This document shows positions 8,556 through 18,374 of a DNA stretch of 64,000 nucleotides, one piece after another. Positions within the stretch are counted from its first letter, which is position 1, and the number at the start of each line of letters is the position of its first letter. A model generated the notes under the pieces. It made no database searches, was not told the origin of the DNA, and saw only the letters and a list, made by a program, of their open reading frames with translations. Both the position numbers and the translations under genes were made by a program. This DNA comes from Streptococcus pseudoporcinus LQ 940-04 (lineage in GTDB: Bacteria > Bacillota > Bacilli > Lactobacillales > Streptococcaceae). The DNA is taken from NCBI RefSeq assembly GCF_000188035.1, contig NZ_AEUY02000005.1, forward strand, positions 1,426,001 to 1,490,000. Reading direction: 5' to 3'.

Positions 8556-9476
8556 TTAGTCTGTCTTGATATAAGTTAATAAGGCTTGGGGAGTTGTGTT
8601 AGGCATCATTCGTACTCTGTTTAGTGAGAGTAAACCATTTGCGGCGCTAGCTAACCCTTCATTAGTGGTTACCCCTAATTTATAATGGAGTTTTTTAGCA
8701 ATATCAAGAGTGATCTCACTATAACGACCAGAAGGATAGGCAATTGCTATGGTTTCTTGACTTAAATTTTGGTCAAGAAAACTTTTTGAATCCTTCATTT
8801 CATGCTCTTGTGTCTGTGGATCTGACAACGAGAGATCAGGATGATTTACCGTGTGATCTTGGAATGACATTCCAAATTGTTTCATTTCTCTCATCTGCCC
8901 AAGTGTTAGATTCTCAGGTCGTTGGTTTTCAGTAAAACCAGTGATAACGTTATTGGTAGCTTTAGCCTGATATTTTTTTAAGATGGGAAAGGCAGTTGTA
9001 TAGAAATCTTCCATACTATCGTCAAAAGTGAGCCAGACGACTTTTGAAGCTGGTAATTCATTTTGACTGAGGGCACGGTAAGCCTCTTGCGGGCTAAGGA
9101 AGTAGTAGCCTGCTTCTTTTAAAGCTTTAATTTGTTCCTCAAAAAGGTGAGGGTCAATAATTAAGTTAGCATTTGCAGTCTCCTCAGGTCCCATAACATG
9201 TATGGCATGATACATGAGGATAGGTATCTTAACTTGCTCTGTTTGTTTAGTCCAAGTTGTTTTTTCTTTATCAACTGTCGCTTTTTTCTCTTTGCTAGTA
9301 TTTTGTGACTGACTCGTTTTGGCCTTGTTTTTTTGAACTGCGACTGGTAGGAAACCTTTGGCAAAGTTCTTAATCTCTTGGCGATAGGTTAGGCCAAATA
9401 AACTTAGTGTGGCAATGATGAGTAAGGCCAGTAAACGACTTATTAGTTTTTTTGTTGTAGATTTCTTTCGTCTCAT
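8556..9476 (-). CDS. Membrane-anchored polysaccharide deacetylase
   Basis: A 306-residue protein with one N-terminal membrane anchor (near residues 10-30), a charged linker rich in K, T and Q, and a NodB deacetylase domain facing outward. The opening PILMYHAI, motif 1 TFDDS (usually TFDDG), motif 2 HTVNH with metal-binding histidines, and AYPSGRYSE match the family clade that includes IcaB and PgdB-like enzymes. The likely role is removal of N-acetyl groups from cell-wall or surface polysaccharide. AGGAG precedes the ATG. It is divergent from hom and ends at a shared terminator. The exact substrate cannot be read from sequence. Confidence 0.8.
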   Translation of the reverse strand: MRRKKSTTKKLISRLLALLIIATLSLFGLTYRQEIKNFAKGFLPVAVQKNKAKTSQSQNTSKEKKATVDKEKTTWTKQTEQVKIPILMYHAIHVMGPEETANANLIIDPHLFEEQIKALKEAGYYFLSPQEAYRALSQNELPASKVVWLTFDDSMEDFYTTAFPILKKYQAKATNNVITGFTENQRPENLTLGQMREMKQFGMSFQDHTVNHPDLSLSDPQTQEHEMKDSKSFLDQNLSQETIAIAYPSGRYSEITLDIAKKLHYKLGVTTNEGLASAANGLLSLNRVRMMPNTTPQALLTYIKTD

Positions 9477-9506
9477 AAGTATTTGCTCCTGTATCTAGAT
9501 ATAGTC

Positions 9507-9515
9507 ATTATATCA
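9507..9515 (-). promoter_or_regulatory. Extended -10 promoter of the deacetylase gene
   Basis: On the minus strand the sequence reads TGATATAAT (TGn plus a perfect -10), about 30 bp upstream of the ATG. The -35 region is poor, as is usual for extended -10 promoters. Confidence 0.55.
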
Positions 9516-9594
9516 TTTTAAAAAAATAATTTAATACTATCAAAATATTTTTGTGAGAACTTTCTTCCATAATCTATTAAAATAGCCTAGAATT

Positions 9595-9603
9595 TGGTAT
9601 AAT
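9595..9603 (+). promoter_or_regulatory. Extended -10 promoter of hom-thrB
   Basis: TGGTATAAT has the TGn extension plus a perfect -10, about 58 bp upstream of the hom ATG. I see no clear -35 box. Confidence 0.6.
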
Positions 9604-9661
9604 ATTCCAAATATTAATAATCACATCATTTCAAAAAGTGACAAGAACGAGGAGGTTTATA

Positions 9662-10960
9662 ATGTCTTTAAAAATTGCTTTATTGGGCTTTGGCACTGTT
9701 GCCAGTGGCTTACCATTTCTGTTAGAAGAAAATGGTGATAAGATAAAAAGTGCTGCTGGTGAACAAGTCCAAATCTCTAAGATCTTAATTAGAAATGATG
9801 CTGAGAAAGCGCGCCTAAATGCAATGGGTTATGAATACCAATTTGTCACTTCTATTGATGAGATTTTGTCAGATAGTGAAATTTCGATTGTTGTTGAACT
9901 TATTGGACGGATTGAGCCTGCTAAAACGTATATTTTAAAAGCTTTGCAAGCTGGTAAGCATGTGGTAACTGCTAATAAGGATTTGATTGCTCTACATGGA
10001 AAAGAAATGAGGGATCTGGCAGAAAGGAAGGCTCTTGCCTTTTATTACGAAGCAGCAGTTGCTGGGGGTATTCCAATCTTAAGAACTTTAGCTAATTCTT
10101 TCACGTCAGATAAAATACAAGGTGTGCTGGGTGTTTTGAATGGTACTTCAAACTTTATGATGACCAAAATGGTTGAAGATGGATGGTCCTACAAAGAAGC
10201 TTTAGCTAAAGCCCAAGCCTTAGGTTATGCAGAAAGTGACCCAACAAATGATGTGGAAGGTGTAGATGCTGCCTATAAAGTGGCTATCCTAAGTCAGTTT
10301 GCTTTTGGCATGTTTTTGGATTTTAAAGATGTTAGCCATCAAGGGATTTCAACAATTACAGCTGAAGATGTGGCTGTCGCTCAACAACTAGGTTACGTCA
10401 TTAAGTTAGTAGGAAGGTTGGAAGAAAAAACTAGCGGTGTTTGGGCTGATGTTTCACCAACTTTCATACCTGAAACCCATCCCTTAGCTAATGTAAATGA
10501 TGTTATGAATGCTGTATTTGTTGAGTCTATTGGAATTGGTCAGTCAATGTTTTACGGACCAGGTGCTGGTCAAAAACCAACTGCAACTTCAGTTATGGCA
10601 GATATTATTCGTATTGCCCAACGACTAAAAGAAGGAACTGTTGGTAAACCTTTCAACGCTTTTCAACGCCCTGTCCAGTTAGCGGAAAAAACTGATCAGA
10701 TTAGCCGTTACTACATGATCATCAATACACCAAAGCAAAATGGCCAGCTGCTCCGTCTTGTTTCTGTTTTTAGTGATCAGGGTGTCTCTTGCCAACAAGT
10801 TTTAGAACAAGAGCTTGATGATAATCGCGCTCGCCTTGTAATCATGACACGGTTGATGAATCAACTGCAACTAGAAGCTATCAAACAGCAGATTAGCCAA
10901 GAATCAGATTGGCACTTGTTGAATGTCTTTAAAGTATTGGGGGATGACCATGATAATTAA
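9662..10960 (+). CDS. hom: Homoserine dehydrogenase
   Basis: A 432-residue NAD(P)-dependent enzyme that reduces aspartate semialdehyde to homoserine, the branch point to threonine and methionine. The N-terminal Rossmann motif LGFGTVASG is followed by the catalytic domain containing [11 protein letters not shown] and ADPTNDVEG-type residues (here [10 protein letters not shown]). A C-terminal ACT regulatory domain covers about residues 350-425. The start chosen is ATG 9662, directly after GAGGAGG; the GTG at 9638 precedes that site. It overlaps thrB by 11 nt, so the two are translationally coupled. Confidence 0.93.
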   Translation: MSLKIALLGFGTVASGLPFLLEENGDKIKSAAGEQVQISKILIRNDAEKARLNAMGYEYQFVTSIDEILSDSEISIVVELIGRIEPAKTYILKALQAGKHVVTANKDLIALHGKEMRDLAERKALAFYYEAAVAGGIPILRTLANSFTSDKIQGVLGVLNGTSNFMMTKMVEDGWSYKEALAKAQALGYAESDPTNDVEGVDAAYKVAILSQFAFGMFLDFKDVSHQGISTITAEDVAVAQQLGYVIKLVGRLEEKTSGVWADVSPTFIPETHPLANVNDVMNAVFVESIGIGQSMFYGPGAGQKPTATSVMADIIRIAQRLKEGTVGKPFNAFQRPVQLAEKTDQISRYYMIINTPKQNGQLLRLVSVFSDQGVSCQQVLEQELDDNRARLVIMTRLMNQLQLEAIKQQISQESDWHLLNVFKVLGDDHDN

Positions 10961-11813
10961 GGTACCAGCAACTTCAGCTAATATAGGACCTGGTTTTGAT
11001 TCTATAGGGATTGCAGTTTCTAAATATTTAGAAGTAGAAGTACTAGAAGAAGCCACAGAGTGGTTTATTGAACATACGCTTGACGGCCTACCTAATGATG
11101 ACCGTAATTTATTAGTCCAGACGGTTCTTCGAGTTGCCCCGAATGTCCAACCTCGTCACCTTATCATGCGTTCAGATATTCCTTTGGCACGTGGGCTAGG
11201 GTCATCTTCGGCAGTCATTATAGCAGGTATAGAATTAGCGAATCAGTTAGCAGATTTGCAATTGAGTATGGATCGTAAGTTTGAATTAGCTAACCAATTT
11301 GAGGGCCATCCAGATAATGTTGCACCAGCCCTTTTTGGACAATTTGTCATTGCTTCACAACTTGATAACCAGTTAGACTACATTCAAGCTCCTTTTCCAG
11401 CAGTTGGTTTAGTAGCTTTTATCCCTCATTATGAATTAAAAACATCTGACTCTCGAAATGTGCTGCCTAATCAATTGTCCTATAAGCAAGCTGTCTCTGC
11501 TTCATCTGTAGCCAATTTGGCTATTGCTGCTCTTTTAAAAGGGGATATGGTCAAAGCTGGACGGGCTATTGAAAATGATCATTTCCATGAGGTATACCGC
11601 CAAAAGTTAGTCAAGGAGTTTCATTCTATCAAAGCAAGAGCAAAGGCAGAAGGAGCATATGCAACCTATCTTTCTGGAGCCGGTCCTACAGTTATGACAT
11701 TATGTCCCAAAGAGAAAGTAGGCTCCCTGCTTGAGCATCTTGGGGACTTGCCTTTAAATGGGGAGTTAGTTTCCTTAGAGATTGATAAAAAGGGCTTGCA
11801 AGTTTTTAAGTAG
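10950..11813 (+). CDS. thrB: Homoserine kinase
   Basis: A 287-residue GHMP-family kinase that phosphorylates homoserine in threonine synthesis. It shows the N-terminal signature [14 protein letters not shown], the ATP-binding loop [11 protein letters not shown], and the C-terminal LSGAGPTVM motif. The start chosen is ATG 10950, with GGGGG at 10939-10943. An ATG two codons upstream (10944) is possible. It follows hom in the same operon. Threonine synthase (thrC) is not in the window. Confidence 0.93.
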   Translation: MIIKVPATSANIGPGFDSIGIAVSKYLEVEVLEEATEWFIEHTLDGLPNDDRNLLVQTVLRVAPNVQPRHLIMRSDIPLARGLGSSSAVIIAGIELANQLADLQLSMDRKFELANQFEGHPDNVAPALFGQFVIASQLDNQLDYIQAPFPAVGLVAFIPHYELKTSDSRNVLPNQLSYKQAVSASSVANLAIAALLKGDMVKAGRAIENDHFHEVYRQKLVKEFHSIKARAKAEGAYATYLSGAGPTVMTLCPKEKVGSLLEHLGDLPLNGELVSLEIDKKGLQVFK

Positions 11814-11897
11814 GAGAAATTTAGGGAAAAGTGAACTAACATCCTATCTAGGTGATAGATTAAAGTGGGGGGAGTTCTCTTATTAAGCGAGGAAGTT

Positions 11898-13148
11898 ATG
11901 TTATATGAAGAAGCACTAGAATGGATACACGGACAAACAAAATTTGGAATTAGACCTGGTTTGAAGCGTATTTTCTGGGTCTTGGAAAAATTAGGAAATC
12001 CTCAAAATAATCTTTTCGGGATTCACATTGTGGGAACAAATGGTAAAGGTTCAACGGTTAATAATTTACAGCGTATTTTGACTGCTTCTGGTTATGACGT
12101 GGGTACCTTTACCTCACCTTTTATTATGGATTTCCGAGAACGTATCAGTGTTAATGGTCACATGATTAGTAAAACAGATTTAGTCATATGCTGTGACTTG
12201 ATTAAACCATTGACAGAAAGAATTCCTCTTGAAACAGATTTAGGTCCGATTACGGAATTTGAAATTATCACAATTATCATGTTCTACTATTTTGGTAAAC
12301 TGCATCCTGTTGATATTGCTATCATTGAAGCAGGCCTTGGTGGACGATATGATTCGACAAATGTCTTTAAAGCTTTTGCAGTCATTTGTCCCTCTATTGG
12401 TCTAGATCATCAAGATATTTTGGGTGAGACTTACGGACAAATTGCAGAACAAAAAGCTGGTGTCATAAAAGGTGGAGAAAAGGTTCTCTTTGCTATTGAT
12501 AATGCAGAAGCTAAGCAGGTTTTCCTCGAAAAGAGCCAAACAAGCGGTAGCCAAGTCTATCAGTACGGAGTAGATTATAGCATGCAAAAGCTGGCTAATG
12601 GTTACCAATTTTTATCGAAGCAGGGCAACATTTCAGATATTACACTTGCCATGCCGGGGCAGCATCAGGTGGCTAATGCTGCGCATGCCATACAGGCGTG
12701 TCAATTGCTCAAAGACAAATTTCCTCTCACTAGCGATGACGCTATTCGTAAGGGCTTAGAGAAGAACTACTGGTTAGGGCGGACAGAATTGATGCTCCCT
12801 AATGTGATGATTGACGGTGCCCATAATAAGGAAAGTATTCAGGCCTTGGTCGATGTCTTAAAAACAAATTACAAGGACCGTCACATTCATATTTTAGTTG
12901 CTGCTATCAATACTAAACCAATTGAGCAGATGTTGGAACTTCTTCAAGAGGTAGGGGATTTGGAAGTCACAACTTTTAATTATCCGAAGGCATTTGAACT
13001 TGATGATTATCCCTTGCAATTTTCGCGAAATAAAAGCTTTAAGGACTGGTTGGCTAAAATGCAGGTTAAAGACAGTAAGGACTTTTATGTCATAACAGGT
13101 TCCTTATATTTTATTTCAGAAGTTAGACAATTTTTCAAAAAAACATAA
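11898..13148 (+). CDS. folC: Folylpolyglutamate / dihydrofolate synthase
   Basis: A 416-residue Mur-ligase-fold enzyme that adds glutamate to folates. The P-loop reads GTNGKGST near residue 45, and the family segments EAGLGGRYDSTN and GAHN are present. The start chosen is ATG 11898 after GAGGAAG; an in-frame GTG at 11865 lies before that site. It heads the run folC-folE-folP-folB-folK, all on one strand with gaps of at most 27 bp, forming a folate operon. An 84-bp gap separates it from thrB, in which I see no convincing promoter or terminator. Confidence 0.92.
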   Translation: MLYEEALEWIHGQTKFGIRPGLKRIFWVLEKLGNPQNNLFGIHIVGTNGKGSTVNNLQRILTASGYDVGTFTSPFIMDFRERISVNGHMISKTDLVICCDLIKPLTERIPLETDLGPITEFEIITIIMFYYFGKLHPVDIAIIEAGLGGRYDSTNVFKAFAVICPSIGLDHQDILGETYGQIAEQKAGVIKGGEKVLFAIDNAEAKQVFLEKSQTSGSQVYQYGVDYSMQKLANGYQFLSKQGNISDITLAMPGQHQVANAAHAIQACQLLKDKFPLTSDDAIRKGLEKNYWLGRTELMLPNVMIDGAHNKESIQALVDVLKTNYKDRHIHILVAAINTKPIEQMLELLQEVGDLEVTTFNYPKAFELDDYPLQFSRNKSFKDWLAKMQVKDSKDFYVITGSLYFISEVRQFFKKT

Positions 13149-13175
13149 GAGGCGAAGACAGAGAGGATTTTTGCA

Positions 13176-13739
13176 ATGAATAGCAAAAAAGCAGAAGAAG
13201 CCATTTATCAGTTATTAGAAGCACTGGGAGAGGATCCTAAGCGTGAAGGCTTAAGAGATACTCCGAAACGTGTTGTAAAAATGTATCGGGAGATGTTTGC
13301 GGGACTGGAGATGGATCCTAAAAATGAATTTACAACTGTTTTTGCTGAAGAAACTTATGATGATCTTGTATTGGTAAAAGACATTCCTTTTTATTCCATG
13401 TGTGAACATCATTTGGTCCCTTTTTATGGCAAGGCTCATGTTGCTTATATCCCTAGTGGTGGCCGTGTCACTGGTTTGAGTAAATTAGCTCGTGCTGTCG
13501 AGGTGGCTAGTAAAAAACCTCAATTACAAGAACGTTTGACTAGTCAGATTGCAATTGCTTTAGAAGAAGCTCTACAGCCAAAGGGGGTTTTTGTACTAGT
13601 TGAAGCAGAGCATATGTGTATGACGATGCGGGGGATTAAGAAACCTGGCAGTAAGACGGTGACCAAAATGGCCAGAGGCTCATTTATAGAAGACCGCGAA
13701 AGCCAAAGGTATATTTTAGAATTAATTAAAGATAAGTAG
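13176..13739 (+). CDS. folE: GTP cyclohydrolase I
   Basis: A 187-residue enzyme catalysing the first step of folate synthesis, GTP to dihydroneopterin triphosphate. The zinc and active-site residues are in [10 protein letters not shown] and the later [10 protein letters not shown]. The C-terminal [11 protein letters not shown] is typical. Length and full motif content match the type IA family. It is the second gene of the fol operon, 27 bp after folC. Confidence 0.95.
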   Translation: MNSKKAEEAIYQLLEALGEDPKREGLRDTPKRVVKMYREMFAGLEMDPKNEFTTVFAEETYDDLVLVKDIPFYSMCEHHLVPFYGKAHVAYIPSGGRVTGLSKLARAVEVASKKPQLQERLTSQIAIALEEALQPKGVFVLVEAEHMCMTMRGIKKPGSKTVTKMARGSFIEDRESQRYILELIKDK

Positions 13740-13752
13740 GAGGAGCTAGGTT

Positions 13753-14553
13753 ATGAAAATTGGTAAATTTTCAATTGCTGGGAATGCTACTATTATGGGG
13801 ATTCTAAATGTAACACCGGATTCTTTTTCTGATGGTGGTTCCTATACAAGTATTGAAGAGGCTTTAGCACAAGTGGAACTGATGATTAATCAGGGGGCGA
13901 CCATTATTGATGTTGGTGGGGAATCTACTAGGCCAGGCTATGATTTTGTGCCTGCCCAAGAAGAGATTGCGCGTGTTGTTCCAATTATTAAAGCTATTAA
14001 AGAAAATTTCAATATTTTAGTAAGTATTGATACTTACAAAACTCAAACAGCTGAGGCCGCCTTAGAGGCTGGTGCTGATATTTTAAATGATGTTTGGGCA
14101 GGACTTTATGATGGAAAAATGTTTGCATTAGCTGCTAAATGGCAGGTTCCTATTATTTTGATGCATAACCAAAAAGAGGAAGTCTACGAGGATGTTGTCT
14201 CGGATGTTTGCGCCTTTCTAACAGAGCGTGCAGATCATGCATTGCAAGCTGGCGTTCCCAAAAATAATATCTGGATTGATCCGGGTTTTGGTTTTGCAAA
14301 AAATGTTGAACAAAATATAGACTTGTTAAAAGGCTTAGATAAGGTTTGTCAGCTGGGTTATCCGGTTTTATTTGGTATTTCACGTAAACGGGTTGTAGAC
14401 GCTTTACTGGGAGGAAATACCAAAGCATTAGAGCGTGATAAGGGAACGGCTGCTTTATCAGCCTATGCTATCACTAAGGGATGCCAAATTGTTCGCGTCC
14501 ATAATATTATTGAAAACAAGGATATTATCACGGTACTAGAGAAGTTAATGTGA
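13753..14553 (+). CDS. folP: Dihydropteroate synthase
   Basis: A 266-residue TIM-barrel enzyme joining the pterin pyrophosphate to p-aminobenzoate; it is the sulfonamide target. Signature 1 ILNVTPDSFSDGG is near residue 20, and the STRPG loop near residue 60 is intact with no inserted residues. AGGAGG precedes the ATG. It ends 8 bp before the folB start. Confidence 0.95.
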   Translation: MKIGKFSIAGNATIMGILNVTPDSFSDGGSYTSIEEALAQVELMINQGATIIDVGGESTRPGYDFVPAQEEIARVVPIIKAIKENFNILVSIDTYKTQTAEAALEAGADILNDVWAGLYDGKMFALAAKWQVPIILMHNQKEEVYEDVVSDVCAFLTERADHALQAGVPKNNIWIDPGFGFAKNVEQNIDLLKGLDKVCQLGYPVLFGISRKRVVDALLGGNTKALERDKGTAALSAYAITKGCQIVRVHNIIENKDIITVLEKLM

Positions 14554-14561
14554 GGAAATAT

Positions 14562-14921
14562 ATGGATAAAATAAGATTAAATGGTTGCCGTTTTTACGGT
14601 TATCACGGAGCATTGGCTGAAGAACAGGTTTTAGGGCAGGTTTTTGTCATTGATTTGGAACTGGCTGTTGATCTGGTATCAGCATCAAAAACTGACAATT
14701 TAGAAGAAACGGTTCACTATGGACATGTTTTTGAAAGAGTTAAAGCCATTGTTGAAAGTCAACGTTTTGCCTTAATTGAAAGACTCGGTGGCGCAATTTG
14801 TGAGGAACTGTTTCAAGAATTTCCGACGATTGAAGGGATTACTATTTCTATCAGAAAAGAGAATCCACCTATTGCAGGACATTATGATTCAGTTGGTATT
14901 ATTTTGGAGAGAAGAAGATGA
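14562..14921 (+). CDS. folB: Dihydroneopterin aldolase
   Basis: A 119-residue small aldolase that releases glycolaldehyde from dihydroneopterin. It opens DKIRLNGCRFYGYHGALAEE, with the family's catalytic tyrosine and glutamate, and ends with AGHYDSVGI. The start chosen is ATG 14562, with GAGG 6 nt upstream. A GTG at 14550 would overlap the folP stop. Its TGA overlaps the folK ATG. Confidence 0.93.
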   Translation: MDKIRLNGCRFYGYHGALAEEQVLGQVFVIDLELAVDLVSASKTDNLEETVHYGHVFERVKAIVESQRFALIERLGGAICEELFQEFPTIEGITISIRKENPPIAGHYDSVGIILERRR

Positions 14922-15409
14922 CAAAAATATATCTTAGTTTAGGTAGTAATATGGGAGACCGCAAGTCCTATCTCAAGGAAGCTATTCATCAATTAGAGCA
15001 GTTACCGCATACACACTTAGATAAAGTCTCTGCTATTTATGAAACAGTAGCTTGGGGGAAAACGGACCAAGATAATTTTTTAAACTTAGCAGCTTGTTTT
15101 GAGACTGAATTAGAACCGATCACTTTTTTAAATCACATTCACATCATTGAAAAGAATCTTGGTAGGGTTCGACATGAAAAATGGGGACCACGCACTATAG
15201 ATATTGATATTCTGCTTTTTGGACAGGTAATATGTAAGACTCAAGACCTAACTATTCCTCATCCCTTTATGACACAACGAGCCTTTGTGCTTATTCCACT
15301 TTTGGAAATTAATCCTGATTTAAAACTTCAGGGAGAAAATCGTTCTTTATCAGGCTATCTTTCTGAATTACCACAGGATGATATCAAAAATGTGGTCAAA
15401 GTCTCATAA
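14918..15409 (+). CDS. folK: Hydroxymethyldihydropterin pyrophosphokinase
   Basis: A 163-residue HPPK that transfers pyrophosphate from ATP to hydroxymethyl-dihydropterin, making the FolP substrate. It has SLGSNMGDR at the start and the signature GPRTIDIDILLFG. It overlaps folB by 4 nt (ATGA). It is the last gene of the fol operon, followed by a hairpin terminator embedded in the murB promoter region. Confidence 0.95.
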   Translation: MTKIYLSLGSNMGDRKSYLKEAIHQLEQLPHTHLDKVSAIYETVAWGKTDQDNFLNLAACFETELEPITFLNHIHIIEKNLGRVRHEKWGPRTIDIDILLFGQVICKTQDLTIPHPFMTQRAFVLIPLLEINPDLKLQGENRSLSGYLSELPQDDIKNVVKVS

Positions 15410-15445
15410 TATCTTTTATTAATTATCGTTATTTTTAACAAATTT

Positions 15446-15454
15446 TGATATAAT
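15446..15454 (+). promoter_or_regulatory. Extended -10 promoter of murB-potABCD
   Basis: TGATATAAT (TGn plus a perfect -10) lies 60 bp upstream of murB. The -35 region is weak. The predicted start site, near 15461, falls inside the terminator stem that follows. Confidence 0.6.
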
Positions 15455-15456
15455 GG

Positions 15457-15480
15457 AATCGGCTCTGTGCCGATTTTTTA
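15457..15480 (+). terminator. Terminator of the fol operon
   Basis: AATCGGC (15457-15463), loop TCTGT, GCCGATT (15469-15475), then a run of T. It lies immediately downstream of the murB -10 box. Confidence 0.75.
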
Positions 15481-15514
15481 ATGTAACACGAAATGATTCG
15501 GAAAGTAGATAATA

Positions 15515-16405
15515 ATGATTGAAGAACTTGCCGGAATTGATATCCGGATTAATGAACCTTTACAAAAATACACTTATACCAAAGTTGGTGGACCTGCTGA
15601 TTACCTAGTGTTTCCTCGTAATCGTATTGAGTTAACCCGGGTAGTTAAGTATGCTAATCAACATAAAATTCCATGGTTGGTTCTTGGCAATGCAAGTAAT
15701 CTAATCGTCCGGGATGGTGGTATCCGTGGCTTTGTTATTATGTTTGATAAACTTAATTTAATAACGGTTGACGGTTATACCATTGAAGCCGAAGCAGGTG
15801 CTAACTTGATAGAGACGACTAAGGTTGCTAAATATCATAGTTTAACCGGTTTTGAGTTTGCTTGTGGTATACCAGGAAGTATTGGTGGCGCTATTTTTAT
15901 GAATGCCGGTGCTTACGGTGGTGAAATAGCCAACATCTTTTTGTCGGCTAAAGTCTTAACGCCAGAAGGTGAGATTAAAACAGTGACAGCTAGAGAAATG
16001 GCTTTTGGCTATCGGATTTCTGCTGTCCAAGCAAGCGGTGATATTGTTATTTCTGCTAAATTTGCCCTAAATCCTGGGAATTTTGAACAGATTTCCCAAG
16101 AAATGGATCGCCTCAATTATCTTAGACGTTTAAAGCAACCGCTAGAATACCCTTCATGCGGGTCTGTCTTTAAACGTCCTCTTGGCCACTTTGCAGGTCA
16201 GTTGATTATGGAAGCAGGACTGAAAGGTTACCGAGTTGGTGGTGTTGAAGTTTCAGAGAAGCATGCAGGTTTCATGATTAACGTTGATCAAGGGACTGCG
16301 TGTGATTATGAGCAGTTAATTGCTCACGTTATTGCAACCGTCAAAACCAACTCGGGCGTTACCTTAGAAAGGGAAGTACGTATTATCGGGGAGGAGCTAA
16401 CCTGA
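15515..16405 (+). CDS. murB: UDP-N-acetylenolpyruvoylglucosamine reductase
   Basis: A 296-residue FAD enzyme that reduces UDP-GlcNAc-enolpyruvate to UDP-MurNAc in peptidoglycan synthesis. It shows the FAD-binding segments [22 protein letters not shown] and [18 protein letters not shown], and the proton-donor serine region CGSVFKRP. It stands 36 bp before potA. The ribosome site ahead of ATG 15515 is weak (GAAAG). Confidence 0.95.
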   Translation: MIEELAGIDIRINEPLQKYTYTKVGGPADYLVFPRNRIELTRVVKYANQHKIPWLVLGNASNLIVRDGGIRGFVIMFDKLNLITVDGYTIEAEAGANLIETTKVAKYHSLTGFEFACGIPGSIGGAIFMNAGAYGGEIANIFLSAKVLTPEGEIKTVTAREMAFGYRISAVQASGDIVISAKFALNPGNFEQISQEMDRLNYLRRLKQPLEYPSCGSVFKRPLGHFAGQLIMEAGLKGYRVGGVEVSEKHAGFMINVDQGTACDYEQLIAHVIATVKTNSGVTLEREVRIIGEELT

Positions 16406-16441
16406 TATTTGCTCAGATATTTTATGGAGGATTTATGACAA

Positions 16442-17596
16442 TTGACTAAGCCAATTATCACATTTGAAAATGTTTCTAAGACATTTGAAGACAATGGTAC
16501 TCAGGTACTAAAAAATATTAATTTTGAACTTGAAGAAGGTAAATTTTACACTCTTTTAGGTGCATCAGGGTCTGGAAAATCGACTATTCTGAATATTATT
16601 GCTGGGCTTATTGATGCAAGCAGTGGTGATATTTTTCTTGATGGAAAACGGATTAATGATGTGCCTATCAGTAAGCGAGATGTCCACACAGTCTTCCAAA
16701 ATTATGCCCTCTTCCCCCATATGAATGTTTTTGATAATGTGGCTTTTGCCTTAAAATTAAAAAATGTTCCTAAAGCTGAAATAGCAAAAAGGGTTCAAGG
16801 AGCTTTAAAAATGGTTCAATTGGAAGGTTTTGAAAAAAGGCCTATCCAAAAATTGTCAGGTGGTCAAAGGCAACGTGTTGCGATAGCACGCGCGATTATT
16901 AATCAACCTCGGGTTGTCTTACTTGATGAACCGCTTTCAGCTTTAGATTTGAAATTGCGCACAGAAATGCAATATGAGCTACGTGAACTTCAGCAAAGGC
17001 TCGGAATTACCTTTGTATTTGTCACCCATGATCAAGAAGAAGCCTTAGCTATGAGTGATTGGATTTTCGTTATGAATGATGGTGAAATTGTTCAATCGGG
17101 GACACCCGTTGATATTTATGATGAACCGATTAATCATTTTGTTGCAAACTTTATTGGTGAATCTAATATCATTAATGGTATTATGATTGAGGACTATTTA
17201 GTGTCCTTCAATGGAAAAACCTTTGAATCTGTTGATGGGGGGATGCGTCCAAATGAACCAGTAGAAGTAGTGATTCGTCCAGAAGACCTACAGATTACTC
17301 TACCTGAAGAAGGGAAGCTCCAAGTTAAGGTTGATACTCAGTTATTCCGCGGTGTTCATTACGAAATTATCGCTTATGATGAGCTTGGTAATGAGTGGAT
17401 GATTCATTCTACTCGCAAAGCCATCGAGGGTGAAATTATAGGCTTGTCCTTTAGTCCAGAAGATATTCATATCATGCGTCTAAATGAAACAGAAGAAGAA
17501 TTTGATGCGCGGATTGAAGAATATGTGGATACTGATGAGCAGGAGGAGGGACTGATTAACGCAATCGAGGAGGAACGTAATGAAGAAAACCTCTAA
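16442..17596 (+). CDS. potA: Spermidine/putrescine ABC transporter ATPase
   Basis: A 384-residue ATPase of polyamine uptake. It has Walker [10 protein letters not shown], signature LSGGQ, Walker [13 protein letters not shown], the H-loop VTHDQ, and a C-terminal TOBE-type region from about residue 240. The start is TTG at 16442 (reading [11 protein letters not shown]). The Shine-Dalgarno GGAGG (16426-16430) is 11 nt upstream. A better-spaced ATG at 16435 is out of frame and opens a 4-codon ORF that ends across the TTG, so initiation may be coupled or weak. The last 17 nt overlap potB. Confidence 0.93.
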   Translation: MTKPIITFENVSKTFEDNGTQVLKNINFELEEGKFYTLLGASGSGKSTILNIIAGLIDASSGDIFLDGKRINDVPISKRDVHTVFQNYALFPHMNVFDNVAFALKLKNVPKAEIAKRVQGALKMVQLEGFEKRPIQKLSGGQRQRVAIARAIINQPRVVLLDEPLSALDLKLRTEMQYELRELQQRLGITFVFVTHDQEEALAMSDWIFVMNDGEIVQSGTPVDIYDEPINHFVANFIGESNIINGIMIEDYLVSFNGKTFESVDGGMRPNEPVEVVIRPEDLQITLPEEGKLQVKVDTQLFRGVHYEIIAYDELGNEWMIHSTRKAIEGEIIGLSFSPEDIHIMRLNETEEEFDARIEEYVDTDEQEEGLINAIEEERNEENL

Positions 17597-18374
17597 GTTT
17601 TACTCGATTCCCTATTTTCTTTGGATTTTTCTATTTGTTCTAGCACCAGTTGCTCTCTTGTTTTATAAATCCTTTTTTGATGTCCAAGGTCATCTCACTC
17701 TTACGAACTATCAGATTTTTTTTAGTTCTTGGACTTATCTACGTATGGTTTTTAATTCCATTATTTATGCAGGAATTATTACCATAGTCACTCTTTTCTT
17801 ATCTTATCCAGCAGCTTACTGCTTAACTAAGCTTAAGCACAGACAACTATGGTTAATGTTAATTATTTTACCAACTTGGGTTAACCTTTTGTTAAAAGCT
17901 TATGCTTTTATGGGGATTTTTGGTCAGCAAGGAGGGATTAATGCCTTTCTAACATTTGTTGGAATAGGCCCTAAACAAATCCTATTTACAGACTTTTCAT
18001 TTATTTTTGTCGCTTCCTATATCGAACTTCCTTTTATGATATTACCCATTTTTAATGCTTTAGATGATATAGATGAAAATCTTATAAATGCTAGCCGAGA
18101 CTTAGGGGCAAATGAAGTGCAAACTTTTTCTCGGGTGATCTTTCCTCTGTCAATGAGTGGCGTACGTGCAGGAGTACAGTCTGTTTTTATCCCAAGTTTA
18201 AGTCTCTTCATGCTAACACGCCTTATTGGTGGAAACCGCGTTATCACTCTTGGAACAGCTATTGAGCAGCACTTCCTAACCACGCAAAATTGGGGAATGG
18301 GTTCTACTATTGGTGTGGTTCTCATTTTTACCATGCTTGTCATTATGTGGGTAACAAAGGAGAAAAGCCAATGA
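17580..18374 (+). CDS. potB: Spermidine/putrescine ABC transporter permease
   Basis: A 264-residue permease with six membrane helices. The cytoplasmic EAA loop reads [21 protein letters not shown], which docks on PotA. GGAGG lies inside potA, and the ORF overlaps both neighbours (17 nt and 4 nt), so it is tightly coupled. Confidence 0.93.
   Translation: MKKTSKFYSIPYFLWIFLFVLAPVALLFYKSFFDVQGHLTLTNYQIFFSSWTYLRMVFNSIIYAGIITIVTLFLSYPAAYCLTKLKHRQLWLMLIILPTWVNLLLKAYAFMGIFGQQGGINAFLTFVGIGPKQILFTDFSFIFVASYIELPFMILPIFNALDDIDENLINASRDLGANEVQTFSRVIFPLSMSGVRAGVQSVFIPSLSLFMLTRLIGGNRVITLGTAIEQHFLTTQNWGMGSTIGVVLIFTMLVIMWVTKEKSQ

Noticed and set aside
8556-9476. TFDDS instead of TFDDG as a sign of an inactive deacetylase
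   Set aside because: The metal-binding Asp pair and the HTVNH histidines are kept, and the last residue varies in this clade.
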